From assembly GCF_000971055.1 (NCBI RefSeq), contig NZ_LARW01000061.1, positions 1-64,000 on the forward strand: a stretch of DNA of 64,000 bases, given 5' to 3'. A model generated the notes under the pieces. It ran no database searches. It had not been told where the DNA came from and worked only from the letters and a program-made list of their open reading frames with translations. Shown piece after piece: positions 8,161-17,414 of this stretch (position 1 is its first letter; each line of letters starts with the position of its first letter). Origin of the DNA: Sphingomonas sp. SRS2 (GTDB taxonomy: Bacteria; Pseudomonadota; Alphaproteobacteria; Sphingomonadales; Sphingomonadaceae). The translations under genes were made by a program, and so were the position numbers.

Positions 8161-10061
8161 TACGCCGACACACCGAACAGGTTAGACAGCGACCGATCGA
8201 GCATCATCAGCTGCCACAGCAGCCGGCCGTGGTCGACGCGCCCGCTTTGATGTTCGGTGACGATCGTATCTAGCGCCTTGCCGTCGAACCAGCCAGTTTC
8301 ACCCAGTGCCGATCCGCGCGCGATGCGTTGCGCTTCGGCGGCGAGCGGACCACGGAACCAGGCGCTGATCGGGGTCGAGAAACCCATCTTCTTCCGAAAC
8401 AGGATGTCGTCCGGCAAATAGCGGCGCATCGCCTGCTTCATCAGCCATTTGCCGGTGCTGCCACGCGCGCGCATCGACACCGGCAGCCGCGCGCCGAACT
8501 CGATCAGCCGGTAATCGAGCAGCGGTTCGCGCGCTTCGAGGCTCACCGCCATGCTGGTGCGGTCGACCTTGGTCAGGATGTCGCCGGGCAGCCATATCTT
8601 GAGATCGGCATATTGGGCGCGGTCGAGACCGTCGCGGGCGGGCGCGGCGCGCATCGCGGCGATATAACGGTCCTCGGCCCGGTGTCCCTGGAGGTCGCGG
8701 CGGGCGCGATCCGAATAGATGCGCTGGCGCAACGGACGCGCGGTAACGCCGACCGCATCGGCGTAGGCCTCCTCGCTCGACCGGCCGAGCCCCTGGAAAG
8801 TCGTCTTGGCACGCAGCATCTGCGGCGCCCAGTCGAGCTTGGGATAGACGCGCCCAAGCGTGCCGAAGATGCCCGACCGCACGCTGAGCGGCAGCAACCG
8901 GCGCACCCGCTCCTCGGCGTTGAAGAAGGTCAGCCGCCGGTAGCCGGCAAAGGCTTCGTCCGCGCCATCGCCCGACAGCGCCACCGTCACGGTCTGCCGC
9001 GCCAGTTCGGAAACGCGATAGGTCGGCAGCGCCGAGGCATCGGCGAAGGGCTCGTCGAAGGCGTGCACCAACGTGTCGATCAGGCCATAGTCGTCGGCCG
9101 AGACGATGCGGGTGCGATGATCGGTGGCGAAGCGCGCCGCCACCTGCGCGGCATAGCGCGACTCGTCGAAGTCGGGATGGTCGAAGCCGATCGAACAGGT
9201 CTTAACCGCCTGGGTGCTCGCCTCCGCCATCAGCGCCACCACCGCCGAGCTGTCGACCCCGCCCGACAGAAACGCACCCAGCGGTACGTCCGCGATCATC
9301 CGCGAGGTCACGGCGGCACGCATCTTCTCGATCAGCGCGTCTTCGAGCGCGGCCTCCGATCCGCGCTCGCGGTCGGCAAAGCTGACGTCCCACCATTGCG
9401 CCGGGCGCGGCAGGGGATGACCGCGCTGGAGCAGCAGGCTGTGCCCGGCGGGAAGCTTCTTCACCCCCGCGACGATGCTCGCATCATCGGGGACGTAGCC
9501 GAGGCCCAGATAATCGTCGATCGCGCTGAAATCCGGCGTGCGGCGCAGCAACGGGTGAGCCAGCAGCGCCTTGAGCTCGGAACCGAAGATCACGCTGCCA
9601 TCCGACAGCTCGGCATAGAAGAGCGGTTTCACGCCCAGCCGGTCGCGCGCGAGGAACAGGCAGTTGCGCCGCGCGTCGTGGATCGCGAAGGCGAACATGC
9701 CGTTGAGCCTCGACAGGCAATCCGGGCCCCAGCGCTGCCACGCCTGCAGGATGGCCTCGGTGTCGCTATGGCTATGGAAATGGTGGCCGAGGGCAACCAG
9801 CTCGGCACGGACATCGAGGAAATTATAGATTTCCCCGTTGAAGATAATGACGGCCTGCCCGTCCTCGCTCGCCATCGGCTGCGCGCCGCCGGCAAGATCG
9901 ATTATCGACAACCGCCGATGGCCGAAACCGACGCCCGGCGCGGTCCACACCCCGTCGCCGTCGGGGCCGCGATGCGCGATTGCGTCGGCCATCGCGCGGA
10001 CGCGCGCCTCGTTGACCGGCTTCGCCGTCTGGAGATGATAGATGCCCGTGATTCCGCACAT
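8160..10061 (-). CDS. XrtA/PEP-CTERM-associated amidotransferase (asparagine synthase-like)
   Basis: This 633-residue, two-domain enzyme matches the asparagine-synthase-like amidotransferase found in exosortase A clusters (TIGR03108 type). The glutaminase domain has the nucleophile Cys2 (MCGITGIYHLQ), plus HRGPDGDG and FNGEIYNF. The synthetase domain has the ATP pyrophosphatase loop FLSGGVDSSAVVALM and later VALSGDGADEAFAGYRRL. It probably amidates a sugar or peptide precursor of the surface polymer rather than making free asparagine. It is the last gene of the EPS operon, starting 4 bases after the glycosyltransferase. In related clusters an exosortase gene usually lies near this point, and none is here. 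Its stop codon is fused to a protease stub. Confidence 0.92.
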   Translation of the reverse strand: MCGITGIYHLQTAKPVNEARVRAMADAIAHRGPDGDGVWTAPGVGFGHRRLSIIDLAGGAQPMASEDGQAVIIFNGEIYNFLDVRAELVALGHHFHSHSDTEAILQAWQRWGPDCLSRLNGMFAFAIHDARRNCLFLARDRLGVKPLFYAELSDGSVIFGSELKALLAHPLLRRTPDFSAIDDYLGLGYVPDDASIVAGVKKLPAGHSLLLQRGHPLPRPAQWWDVSFADRERGSEAALEDALIEKMRAAVTSRMIADVPLGAFLSGGVDSSAVVALMAEASTQAVKTCSIGFDHPDFDESRYAAQVAARFATDHRTRIVSADDYGLIDTLVHAFDEPFADASALPTYRVSELARQTVTVALSGDGADEAFAGYRRLTFFNAEERVRRLLPLSVRSGIFGTLGRVYPKLDWAPQMLRAKTTFQGLGRSSEEAYADAVGVTARPLRQRIYSDRARRDLQGHRAEDRYIAAMRAAPARDGLDRAQYADLKIWLPGDILTKVDRTSMAVSLEAREPLLDYRLIEFGARLPVSMRARGSTGKWLMKQAMRRYLPDDILFRKKMGFSTPISAWFRGPLAAEAQRIARGSALGETGWFDGKALDTIVTEHQSGRVDHGRLLWQLMMLDRSLSNLFGVSA

Positions 10062-10065
10062 GGGC

Positions 10066-11256
10066 TCAGACGAAACCCATCATCGCGTCGAGCTTCGCCA
10101 GTTGCGCGTCCCAGCCGTAGCGGGCGATCATATGTGCGCGCGCCTTCTGTCCCATGGCGTCGCCTTCGGCGGGGTTGGCAAGGAGGTGGCTAACCGCATT
10201 GGCCATATCATAGCCATGAGCGACGATCAGATGCACCCCCGGTGTCGCATCGATGCCCTCAAAGGCAGCGGGAGATGCGACAACCGGCCGCGCCATGGCC
10301 ATCGCTTCCAGCACCTTGTTCTGGACGCCACGCGCGATCTCCAGCGGGGCGACCACCGCCGCGGCGGCGGCGATCCACGGGCGGACGTCGGGCACTTCGC
10401 CTGTGACGATGACATTTTTCAGCTTGGCGAGTTCCTGCACCGCGGGGGTCGGATCGCGGCCGACGATCGCGAACAGCGTCGCCGGATGCTTCGCGCGGAT
10501 TGCCGGAAAGGTCCGCTGCGCGAAATAATCGACCGCGTCGACATTGGGGCGATAATCCATCTGTCCGGTGAAGACGATCATCGGCTCCGCGCCTTCGACA
10601 CGCGGGAAGCCCGCCGGGTCGAAGCGCACGGTATCGATACCGTTGTCGAGCGGGCGCACATGACTGACGGAGAGCCCGGCCCGCTTGCGGAATAGCGCCG
10701 CCTCCGCCTCGCTGACGAACAGGTTGATATCGGCCCACAGGCCGACATCCTTCTCATAACTGGCGAGCAGCCGCGCCTCACGCCGGTGGACCCAGCCCAT
10801 CAGCCCGCCTTCCGCTGCGCCATAGGCGGCGAATTTCTCCGAATCGATATCGACGAAATCCATGATGAAGCGTCGTCCGGCACGGTCGTCGGGCACAAAC
10901 TGCGCCATCTGCCCCGAATAGGCGAAGATGGTGTCGATCGGCCGTTCGTCGAGCAGTTGATCGACCATGTGCGTGATCCGCCGTGAACCGAACGCCGCGA
11001 TCGATACCGGCTCGCCGAGCATCAACGCCTCCAGCCCGGCGCGCAGCCGCGACTTCCGGCGCACCTCGATGTGGAGCGACGCGAGCATCGGCAGCAATTC
11101 CTTCGCCGCCTTGCGATCCTCTTCCTTGTCGACGAAGCCGAGCAGGTGGACCGGCCGATATCGGGCAAGATGGCGCAGAATATGGAAACTGCGAATCCGG
11201 TCGCCGCGATCGGGCGGATAGGGGATGCGATGCGCGAGGAAGATGATCTCGTTCAT
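10066..11256 (-). CDS. XrtA-associated glycosyltransferase (TIGR03087 type, GT4)
   Basis: Starting at the ATG that overlaps the FemAB stop (ATGA, 11254-11258), the protein has 396 residues. It begins MNEIIFLAHRIPYPPDRGDR, a hallmark of the exosortase-A-associated GT family. The C-terminal GT-B lobe has MIVFTGQMDYRPNVDAVDYF, then ARGVQNKVLEAMAMARPVVA, where the Glu of the E-x7-E region is visible. It likely adds a sugar to the lipid-linked EPS repeat at the inner membrane. A longer frame upstream overlaps FemAB by 66 bases and is not needed. Confidence 0.92.
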   Translation of the reverse strand: MNEIIFLAHRIPYPPDRGDRIRSFHILRHLARYRPVHLLGFVDKEEDRKAAKELLPMLASLHIEVRRKSRLRAGLEALMLGEPVSIAAFGSRRITHMVDQLLDERPIDTIFAYSGQMAQFVPDDRAGRRFIMDFVDIDSEKFAAYGAAEGGLMGWVHRREARLLASYEKDVGLWADINLFVSEAEAALFRKRAGLSVSHVRPLDNGIDTVRFDPAGFPRVEGAEPMIVFTGQMDYRPNVDAVDYFAQRTFPAIRAKHPATLFAIVGRDPTPAVQELAKLKNVIVTGEVPDVRPWIAAAAAVVAPLEIARGVQNKVLEAMAMARPVVASPAAFEGIDATPGVHLIVAHGYDMANAVSHLLANPAEGDAMGQKARAHMIARYGWDAQLAKLDAMMGFV

Positions 11257-12305
11257 CAGCCCAGGCCCCGGGCTATCCAGGGGCCAAGCCGGTTGGCGAT
11301 CGCCAGCGGCAACTTCTGCCACAGCGCGACCTGCAGCCGGTAGCGCGGGCTTAGGGGGTTGATCTGGCGCGGCTCCTGCCCGTCGGCGGTGCGGATCGCA
11401 TAGCCAAGTGGTTCGGGCTCGAACCCCCAGTTCTTCTTGAAGGCGAAGGCGCCGGTGCCGAATTTGGACCGGCCGAAATCAAAGGCGGTGCAGCCCCGCC
11501 GGCGCGCGTGGAGCATTAGCGCATAATACATCATGTCGTTTGCGCGCCACGTCCGCGCGTCATGCTTGCCCCCGCCCCAATAGGGCATGACGACGCCTTT
11601 ATCATACAGGCTGAGCACGCTCGACAGCGGCCGGCCATCATGGCTGACGGTCAAGATGTCGGCATCTTCGCCGAATTGATCGAGCACCGCGTCGAACAGG
11701 CTACGCGGAAAGACCGGAGTACCGAGGTTGCGGACGCTTTCGGCATAGACCGCATAATGATCGGCGCGGTCCTGCTCGCCGCGCCCGGTGCGCACCGCCA
11801 GATCGAAGCCCTGCGCCCGGCGCACCTCGGCGCGCTGCTTGCGCGGGATCGCCAGCAGTTCGGCCTCGTCATCGGCGGCAAGCGCCCGGGAGAAGCCGGC
11901 ATAGATCCCTTCCTCGACATGCCAGCCCGACGCCGAAGGCAATGTGCCGCCGCGCAGTTCGAGCGACGGGCAGCTCAAGCGTTCCGCCAGCTTCCACGCC
12001 GCGTCGGCCAGAGCGTCGACCGTCGCCTGATCGTCGCCGATCGGTCCGCCGCCGACCGCGAACCCCGCAGAGGCGAGCGCGCGGCCGAACAGTGGCGAAT
12101 GCACCTCGGTAAGCGGCAACGCTCCCCTGAGGCTGCCTTCGCCCCCTGCAACCAGATAGTGCGCGGCCTGTCGGCAACCGCGTTCGATCGCGCGGCTCCA
12201 TGCCGGGCGGTGGAAGGCGCTGCCTTGCGGATGCTCCGCGACATAGGCATCGATCGCCCGCACATGCGCGGCATCGGACAGGTCGACGCGGCGGATGGCG
12301 ACCAT
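11256..12305 (-). CDS. FemAB-family XrtA/PEP-CTERM-associated protein
   Basis: The 349 residues match the FemAB-like proteins of exosortase A loci (TIGR03019 type). These carry a GNAT-related fold, and the Fem enzymes transfer aminoacyl groups. Recognisable parts are HPQGSAFHRPAWSRAIERGC, LSCPSLELRG, the central NLGTPVFPRSLFDAVLDQFG and the C-terminal FDFGRSKFGTGAFAFKKNWG. The last of these is the strongest family signature. Its start lies 3 bases after the deacetylase stop and its end overlaps the glycosyltransferase start. A role in attaching an amino acid or acyl group to the polymer is inference from the family. Confidence 0.9.
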   Translation of the reverse strand: MVAIRRVDLSDAAHVRAIDAYVAEHPQGSAFHRPAWSRAIERGCRQAAHYLVAGGEGSLRGALPLTEVHSPLFGRALASAGFAVGGGPIGDDQATVDALADAAWKLAERLSCPSLELRGGTLPSASGWHVEEGIYAGFSRALAADDEAELLAIPRKQRAEVRRAQGFDLAVRTGRGEQDRADHYAVYAESVRNLGTPVFPRSLFDAVLDQFGEDADILTVSHDGRPLSSVLSLYDKGVVMPYWGGGKHDARTWRANDMMYYALMLHARRRGCTAFDFGRSKFGTGAFAFKKNWGFEPEPLGYAIRTADGQEPRQINPLSPRYRLQVALWQKLPLAIANRLGPWIARGLG

Positions 12306-12308
12306 CGC

Positions 12309-13193
12309 TCAGCCGGCCCAGGCGGCTTCGGCGGCCGCGACCTGGTCCACCCGGCCCCAGCTGAACTCGCCGATCACGCGTTCTAGTTTTCCCTCCATCG
12401 CGCCAAGACGCGTATAATGGCGCAGCTTCGACTTGAGCGGCGCATCGGCGACGCGCGGCTGGCCGGGATCGATTTCCCACGGGTGGAAATAGAATATTGC
12501 GGGCCGCTGCTCGGCATTGACCTGTCGTATCGCCCAGCGCGAGAAGACATAGGGAAACAGCCGGAAAAAACCGCCCCCGCCCGCCGCGACCGTCCGTCCG
12601 CCGAGCTTGGCCGTGGTCACGGGCAATTCGACCAGCGCGCTGCCGGCCACCGGGCGAAAGGCGAAGCGCGGCGCTTCGGGCCAGCCATAATGATCATGCG
12701 CGATCGGGGCGACGCTCGATGAATAAGCATAGCCGTCTTCGGCCAGTATCTCGTGAGCCCAAGGTGTCCGCTTGTCGATCGAGAAGCTCGGCGCGCGATA
12801 GCCGCTCACCTTCTGGCCGCCAAGATCCTCGAGCACCGCACGGGTACGGCGCAGATCGTCGCGAAACTGATCGGGGGTCATGGTGAAGACGCGGACATGG
12901 TCCCAGCCATGGCTGGCCAGTTCATGCCCAGCCTCGACGATGCGGCGGATCAGGGCGGGATGACGCTCGGCGACCCAGCCCAGGGTGAAGAAGGTCGCCT
13001 TCGCGCCCATCCGGCCGAACAGATCGATCACCGCATCGCTATTGCGCTCGACCCGTGAGGTAAGGCTGTCCCAGTCCTCGCGGCGGATCGTGCGCTCGAA
13101 CGCACCAACCTGAAACCAATCCTCGATATCGACCGACAGGCCGTTGATCACGACAGGTCGATCAGGCCGCATCCTGATTGCCGCCGCTGCCAT
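12309..13193 (-). CDS. XrtA-associated polysaccharide deacetylase (NodB/CE4, DUF3473)
   Basis: This protein of about 294 residues has a NodB carbohydrate-esterase-4 fold. It contains VDIEDWFQVGAFE (first metal aspartate), ELASHGWDHVR (metal histidines), SGYRAPSFSIDKRTPWA and the C-terminal DUF3473 extension IFYFHPWEIDPGQPRV. Members of the exosortase-A family (TIGR03006 type) are thought to remove N-acetyl groups from the polymer. The ATG at 13193 is chosen because AAGGG lies 10 bases upstream. A GTG at 13199 and an ATG at 13172 are alternatives, and all three overlap the ATPase gene slightly. Confidence 0.9.
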   Translation of the reverse strand: MAAAAIRMRPDRPVVINGLSVDIEDWFQVGAFERTIRREDWDSLTSRVERNSDAVIDLFGRMGAKATFFTLGWVAERHPALIRRIVEAGHELASHGWDHVRVFTMTPDQFRDDLRRTRAVLEDLGGQKVSGYRAPSFSIDKRTPWAHEILAEDGYAYSSSVAPIAHDHYGWPEAPRFAFRPVAGSALVELPVTTAKLGGRTVAAGGGGFFRLFPYVFSRWAIRQVNAEQRPAIFYFHPWEIDPGQPRVADAPLKSKLRHYTRLGAMEGKLERVIGEFSWGRVDQVAAAEAAWAG

Positions 13194-14652
13194 CGTCACG
13201 GGGCCCTTGTGGCGGTGGCGGATCGGTTTCGACCAGTTCGACCAGCAACGACAATGTGCGGCGCAGGATAGCTTCCTGCTCTACCAGCCGCGCCTCAAGC
13301 TGTGCGTTGCGCGCAGCATAGTCGATATAGCCTTCCGCTGCGGGGGCCGGTGGCGGCGCCGGTTGCGCGGCGGGCGGCTGATAAACCGGCGCCTGCGGTT
13401 CAACATCGTAGAAGGGCTGCCGCGTCGGTGGCTGGGCCATGAATGGCGGCTCCGGCGGCGCCTCCACGGCCCGAAGCTGCGGTCGCGCCGGGGCAATCGG
13501 CTGCGCCTGCGGCGTAACATCGGGCGGGACATAGCCGTCATAGCGTGGTGGCTGCTCGATCGCGGGCGGCGGGATATCGGCGGGCAGCGTAGCGAAAGGA
13601 TCGTTCAGCGGCGCATAGCTGGCCGGATTATAGCTGGCGGGCGCGGCCGGAATATCGGCTTCGTCGTCGCCCGGCGAATAGCTGTCATAGGATGGCAGGC
13701 CGGGCGCGCTGGGTGGCGCGGCGGGCGTGAACTGCGGCACCGGCGCGGCCATCGGCGGCGGCACAGCGCCAGCGCCCATCGGCAGATCGGGATAGAAGGG
13801 CATCGCCTGCGCCATCGGCTGCGGGCCTTCGGCGGGCATGATGCTCTCGCTCGCCAGATCGGCGGCGACATCCTCGACCACTTCGCCGTCGATATCGGTG
13901 AGCCGCTCGATTGCACCCTGGAGCATCACCCGCCCGGCCAGCATGTTAAGCCGGCGCGGAATGCCGTCCGACAGGCGATGGAACGCCTCATAGGCGCTCT
14001 GGGTGAAGCGCGGCGTGCCCTTCCACCCGGCGCAGGCCAGCCGGTGCATGATATAGGGCGCGGCCTCGTCGGGGTTCATCGCGGTCAGATGGTGAGTAGC
14101 GATGACGCGCTGGCGCAACTGCTCGAAACGCGGCTGAGCCAACGCATCCCGGAATTCGGGCTGGCCGAGCAGGAAAATCTGGAGCAGCGCCTGTCCGCCG
14201 AACTGAAAGTTCGACAGCATGCGCAGTTCCTCGAGCGCCGAAATCGGCAGGTTCTGCGCCTCGTCGACGATCAGCAGCGTGCGTTTGCCGCTGCGCGCCT
14301 GTTCGTGAAGGAAACGCTCGATCCGCGCGAGGAGCTGGCCCTTAGCCGCAACATCGGTCGCGACGCCCAGCGCGAGCGCGACGATGCGCAGGATATCCTC
14401 GCCTTCGAGCTGGGTCGAGACGAGGTTGATCGCGGTCAGCCGCGACCGGTCGATCGTCGCCATCAGGCGGCCAACCAGCATGGTCTTGCCGGTGCCGACC
14501 TCACCGGTGACGACGATGAATCCCTCGCCCTGCGCCAGGCCATAGCCCAGGTAGGTCATTGCCTTGCGATGGGTCGCGCTCTCGAAATAGAAGCGCGGAT
14601 CGGGCGTCAGCTGGAACGGCCGGTCGCTCAGCCCATAGGGATCATGGTCCAA
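13162..14652 (-). CDS. XrtA-associated AAA ATPase with long proline-rich tail
   Basis: Residues 1-270 form an ExeA/GspA-like AAA ATPase (TIGR03015 type). They contain YGLSDRPFQLTPDPRFYF, Walker A GEVGTGKT (50-57), Walker B LLIVDE (126-131) and FLLGQPEFRDAL. The C-terminal 220 residues are low-complexity, rich in Pro, Ala and Tyr, with repeated YDxY/PPxY-like patches, ending in a short predicted helix (ARNAQLEARLVEQEAILRRT). The usual ATPase of this family is much shorter in this part. No signal peptide or membrane segment is visible. It likely acts in the cytoplasm with the polymerisation/export complex, but its partner is unknown. Confidence 0.88.
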   Translation of the reverse strand: MDHDPYGLSDRPFQLTPDPRFYFESATHRKAMTYLGYGLAQGEGFIVVTGEVGTGKTMLVGRLMATIDRSRLTAINLVSTQLEGEDILRIVALALGVATDVAAKGQLLARIERFLHEQARSGKRTLLIVDEAQNLPISALEELRMLSNFQFGGQALLQIFLLGQPEFRDALAQPRFEQLRQRVIATHHLTAMNPDEAAPYIMHRLACAGWKGTPRFTQSAYEAFHRLSDGIPRRLNMLAGRVMLQGAIERLTDIDGEVVEDVAADLASESIMPAEGPQPMAQAMPFYPDLPMGAGAVPPPMAAPVPQFTPAAPPSAPGLPSYDSYSPGDDEADIPAAPASYNPASYAPLNDPFATLPADIPPPAIEQPPRYDGYVPPDVTPQAQPIAPARPQLRAVEAPPEPPFMAQPPTRQPFYDVEPQAPVYQPPAAQPAPPPAPAAEGYIDYAARNAQLEARLVEQEAILRRTLSLLVELVETDPPPPQGPRDDGSGGNQDAA

Positions 14653-14690
14653 ATCGACCCTCCCGGCTGGATGAGGCGCGATCGGGCATC

Positions 14691-16298
14691 TCAGAACTCA
14701 TACTGCATGCCAATCTGCGCACGCCCGGAAACATCGGCTGTAATCCCATCCTGCTTCGAAGCATCCACGGCCAGACTGGCGCGTGCACGGATGCTCCGTC
14801 CGAATGTCCGATAGTAGCTGGTGCTGAAACTACCAGCCTTCACATCAGACGCTCCGACCTGCCCGTTCTTAAACAAACTGCCCGTAAAAGAAAAGGAGAC
14901 GCCCGAAACGCGGGAGAGTTGCCCATTCAGCGACAGGTCGCCGAAAAAGCTCTGATCGACGACGCCATCCAGCGAGAAGGGATCGTTCGGATCGTCGATA
15001 TAGGTGCGCCGCGTGTAACCCAGCGAGCCCGAGATCGTCCATTCCCGCAGCGCGCGACTGACGATGATGCTGGCCGCCCGTTCGCGATAGGCCTGGGCGG
15101 AAGCTCCACCCAGCGAACCGCCAAGGCATCTGCCCGAACCGGCCGTCTTGCCGAACAGGCAGTTCTGATAGCCGGTCGCCGGATCAGCCGAGGGATCGAT
15201 ATTCAGATCGACCGGTGCGCCGGCAAGCCCTCCCGAAACGCCCTGACCAAAGGACTGGACCTGATCGGTCAGGATGAAGGTCAGCCCGGTCCGGTCATTC
15301 GGGCGCATTTCGGCAAGCCCGGTGACGGAGAAGCCGCCATAGCGATAACCCGCCCGCAGCTCGACGCGGCTACGGCGGCTGGGCTTCCAGATGAGGCCGG
15401 CATCGCCGATCAGCCCGGCCATGTCATAGGTCAGCACCCGGGGACTGGCTGGATCGACGACGAACCGGCCGCCTTTGCCGAGCACGGGAAAGCCGGTGGC
15501 GGGATCGAGCAGCGCTTCGCGCTCGGAGGTCTCGGTCTTCTCATAGCCGCCGCTGGCGACCAGCGCGACGGTCGCCGCGATAGGCTGCTTTATCTCGCCG
15601 CTAACCTTCAGCGCTCGGAAATGCTGGGCGAGATTGGTGGTATTCTCGCGCCGATATTGCGCGCCCACGGTCCAGTCGAACGGCAAGGCGCTCTGCTGCA
15701 TACCGACGTTGAGATTCGCTTCTTGCGCCGTCGAACTGTCGAAGCGATCGACCGGCGGCCCCAATAGGGCACCGGTCTGCCCGCTCTCATTCTTGGTATA
15801 GGCATAGCGGTAGCTTGCCGCGAAGCCGACGTCGCCGATCCGGTGGGCGAGACTCGGCTGGATGAAAGCCGAATAGGTCTGCGCGAGATTCTTCGGATTA
15901 CCCGAGTTGAACTGCTGCGCCGCACCGCTCGGATTGATGCGGCTTCGGGTGACGATCGCCCCGACATCGGTGGACAGCCACTCGTCGATGACGTTGGCCT
16001 GCATCCGCAATATGCCGTCCTGATTGAAGTTCTTCGACAGATCACCGACTTCGGGAATTCGATAGGATGCGCGGTAGTTGGCCGAGAGGACGATGCGGCG
16101 ATTGCGTATGCTGGCGGCGAGATTGCCCGACACCTCGGTATAGGTGACGATATCCTCGCCGACGCCCTTCAGCTGGGATTCGGCGATCTGCTGAAGATCG
16201 ATAAAAGCCCCGATCTCCGGACGTTCGGCGTGCGCCGCGCCGCAAAGGGCGCTCCCGGACAAGAGCCCCAGCAAGGCGCGCGCCCCCATCGACCTCAT
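14691..16298 (-). CDS. XrtA-associated outer-membrane beta-barrel protein (TIGR03016 type)
   Basis: This 535-residue protein has a signal peptide (about 1-25, cleavage after ALCGAAHA). Alternating amphipathic strands run to a C-terminal phenylalanine (QIGMQYEF), the classical signal for outer-membrane barrel insertion. Strand-like repeats such as GAIVTRSRINPSG and GDVGFAASYRYAYTKNE fit a large barrel. Its place between the autokinase and the ATPase matches the outer-membrane protein of exosortase A EPS clusters, where it is the likely export pore. Its start overlaps the autokinase stop by 4 bases. Confidence 0.85.
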   Translation of the reverse strand: MRSMGARALLGLLSGSALCGAAHAERPEIGAFIDLQQIAESQLKGVGEDIVTYTEVSGNLAASIRNRRIVLSANYRASYRIPEVGDLSKNFNQDGILRMQANVIDEWLSTDVGAIVTRSRINPSGAAQQFNSGNPKNLAQTYSAFIQPSLAHRIGDVGFAASYRYAYTKNESGQTGALLGPPVDRFDSSTAQEANLNVGMQQSALPFDWTVGAQYRRENTTNLAQHFRALKVSGEIKQPIAATVALVASGGYEKTETSEREALLDPATGFPVLGKGGRFVVDPASPRVLTYDMAGLIGDAGLIWKPSRRSRVELRAGYRYGGFSVTGLAEMRPNDRTGLTFILTDQVQSFGQGVSGGLAGAPVDLNIDPSADPATGYQNCLFGKTAGSGRCLGGSLGGASAQAYRERAASIIVSRALREWTISGSLGYTRRTYIDDPNDPFSLDGVVDQSFFGDLSLNGQLSRVSGVSFSFTGSLFKNGQVGASDVKAGSFSTSYYRTFGRSIRARASLAVDASKQDGITADVSGRAQIGMQYEF

Positions 16299-17410
16299 CG
16301 GGGCGCTTCATATCCGTAATAGCTGCCGAACCGGCGGGCGTTGGGCGCAAAGCGCGCGCCGTTGAGGAGAAGCTGGATCTCCTCGCACCCGCCGAGCAGC
16401 AGCACCGCGTCGCGCAATTCGGCCTCCGCAGTCTTGTCGGCACGCACCACCAGCAACACCTGACCGACATGATAAGCCAGCACAGAAGCCGGCGACGCGG
16501 CAAGCGCGGGCGGGCTATCGAACAGGATGATGCGGTTGGGCTTCGATGACAGCCGCTCGATGATCACCCGGGTGCGGTCGGCGGCGATCAGCTCGGTCGC
16601 CTCATTGGTATATTTGCCCGACGGCAGGACCGACAGGTTACCGACATCGGTCTTGATCACCAGCGATTCGACATCGATCTCGGTATCCGCCAGCGCGTCC
16701 ATCAGGCCGATTGGACCATCGATGCCGAGCGTCGACAACACGGTGGGCTTGGCGAAGTCACCGTCGATCAGCAGCACTTCGATATCGCGCTCGTTCGCCA
16801 TCGACAGCGCCAGATTGACCGCACAGAAGGTCTTGCCCTCATTCGCCTGCGCCGAGCAGATCAGAATGCGCCGGCCATTGGGCAGCGCGGTCGGCCCGAT
16901 CGCATTGAGCAGCAAGGTGCGCTTGACGATGCGGAACTCTTCGGCGAGCGCGGTGATCGCCGCGTCAGGCATCACAAAGCCCTGATCGATCAACTCGGCG
17001 CGGTTCACCTTGGCGGTGCGGTAGACGATCTCTGGAGACGGCAGCGCGGCCGGCCCCGCCGGGGTTGCCGCAGGCGTAAGCGTCGGGGGCTGCGCGCCAT
17101 GCCCCGATCCGCCGGCCAAAGCCTGTGGCGGGGCCGAGATCGTAGTGACGCCGGCGGCCTGATAGGTTGGCAGCTCCGGCGCGATCGGCTCGGGAGTCAG
17201 CGTGGGTTGCGGCGTCAGCGTCGTCTGCGGCATCACCGGAGACAACGGAACGTCGATCGTCTGGCCCGGGGCGGGGCCCTGGTCGGGCATGACCACGCGC
17301 GCACGCAGCACCGCCTCGAAATCATAGACCGACCCGGCCCGCTCGATCAGCGAACCACGGCGCCTGCGCTTCTTGGGGGGCGTCTTGTCGGTATCGTCGC
17401 GATCATCCAT
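16295..17410 (-). CDS. XrtA-associated tyrosine autokinase (BY-kinase, CpsD/Wzc-C type)
   Basis: This 371-residue cytoplasmic BY-kinase partners the preceding chain-length protein. Residues 1-130 are a basic, proline-rich linker. The kinase has Walker A AQANEGKT (187-194), Walker A' LLIDGD (213-218) and Walker B ILFDSPP. The C-terminus carries only a small tyrosine cluster (GSYYGYEAPR) as the likely autophosphorylation site, short compared with Wzc-type tails. It controls chain length and export by phosphorylation cycles. It starts 4 bases after the chain-length gene and matches the TIGR03018 family. Confidence 0.92.
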   Translation of the reverse strand: MDDRDDTDKTPPKKRRRRGSLIERAGSVYDFEAVLRARVVMPDQGPAPGQTIDVPLSPVMPQTTLTPQPTLTPEPIAPELPTYQAAGVTTISAPPQALAGGSGHGAQPPTLTPAATPAGPAALPSPEIVYRTAKVNRAELIDQGFVMPDAAITALAEEFRIVKRTLLLNAIGPTALPNGRRILICSAQANEGKTFCAVNLALSMANERDIEVLLIDGDFAKPTVLSTLGIDGPIGLMDALADTEIDVESLVIKTDVGNLSVLPSGKYTNEATELIAADRTRVIIERLSSKPNRIILFDSPPALAASPASVLAYHVGQVLLVVRADKTAEAELRDAVLLLGGCEEIQLLLNGARFAPNARRFGSYYGYEAPR

Positions 17411-17414
17411 CCGA

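Noticed and set aside
8328-10193. Long open frame of about 620 codons on the plus strand over the amidotransferase gene
   Set aside because: It is antisense to a gene with full family motifs. Its translation is low-complexity, rich in Arg and His, with no recognisable domain, as expected from GC-rich mirror frames.
13400-13850. Frameshift or gene fusion in the ATPase gene at the proline-rich part
   Set aside because: The frame stays open with the same codon bias to the end and no other gene start fits, so a long tail is the simpler reading.
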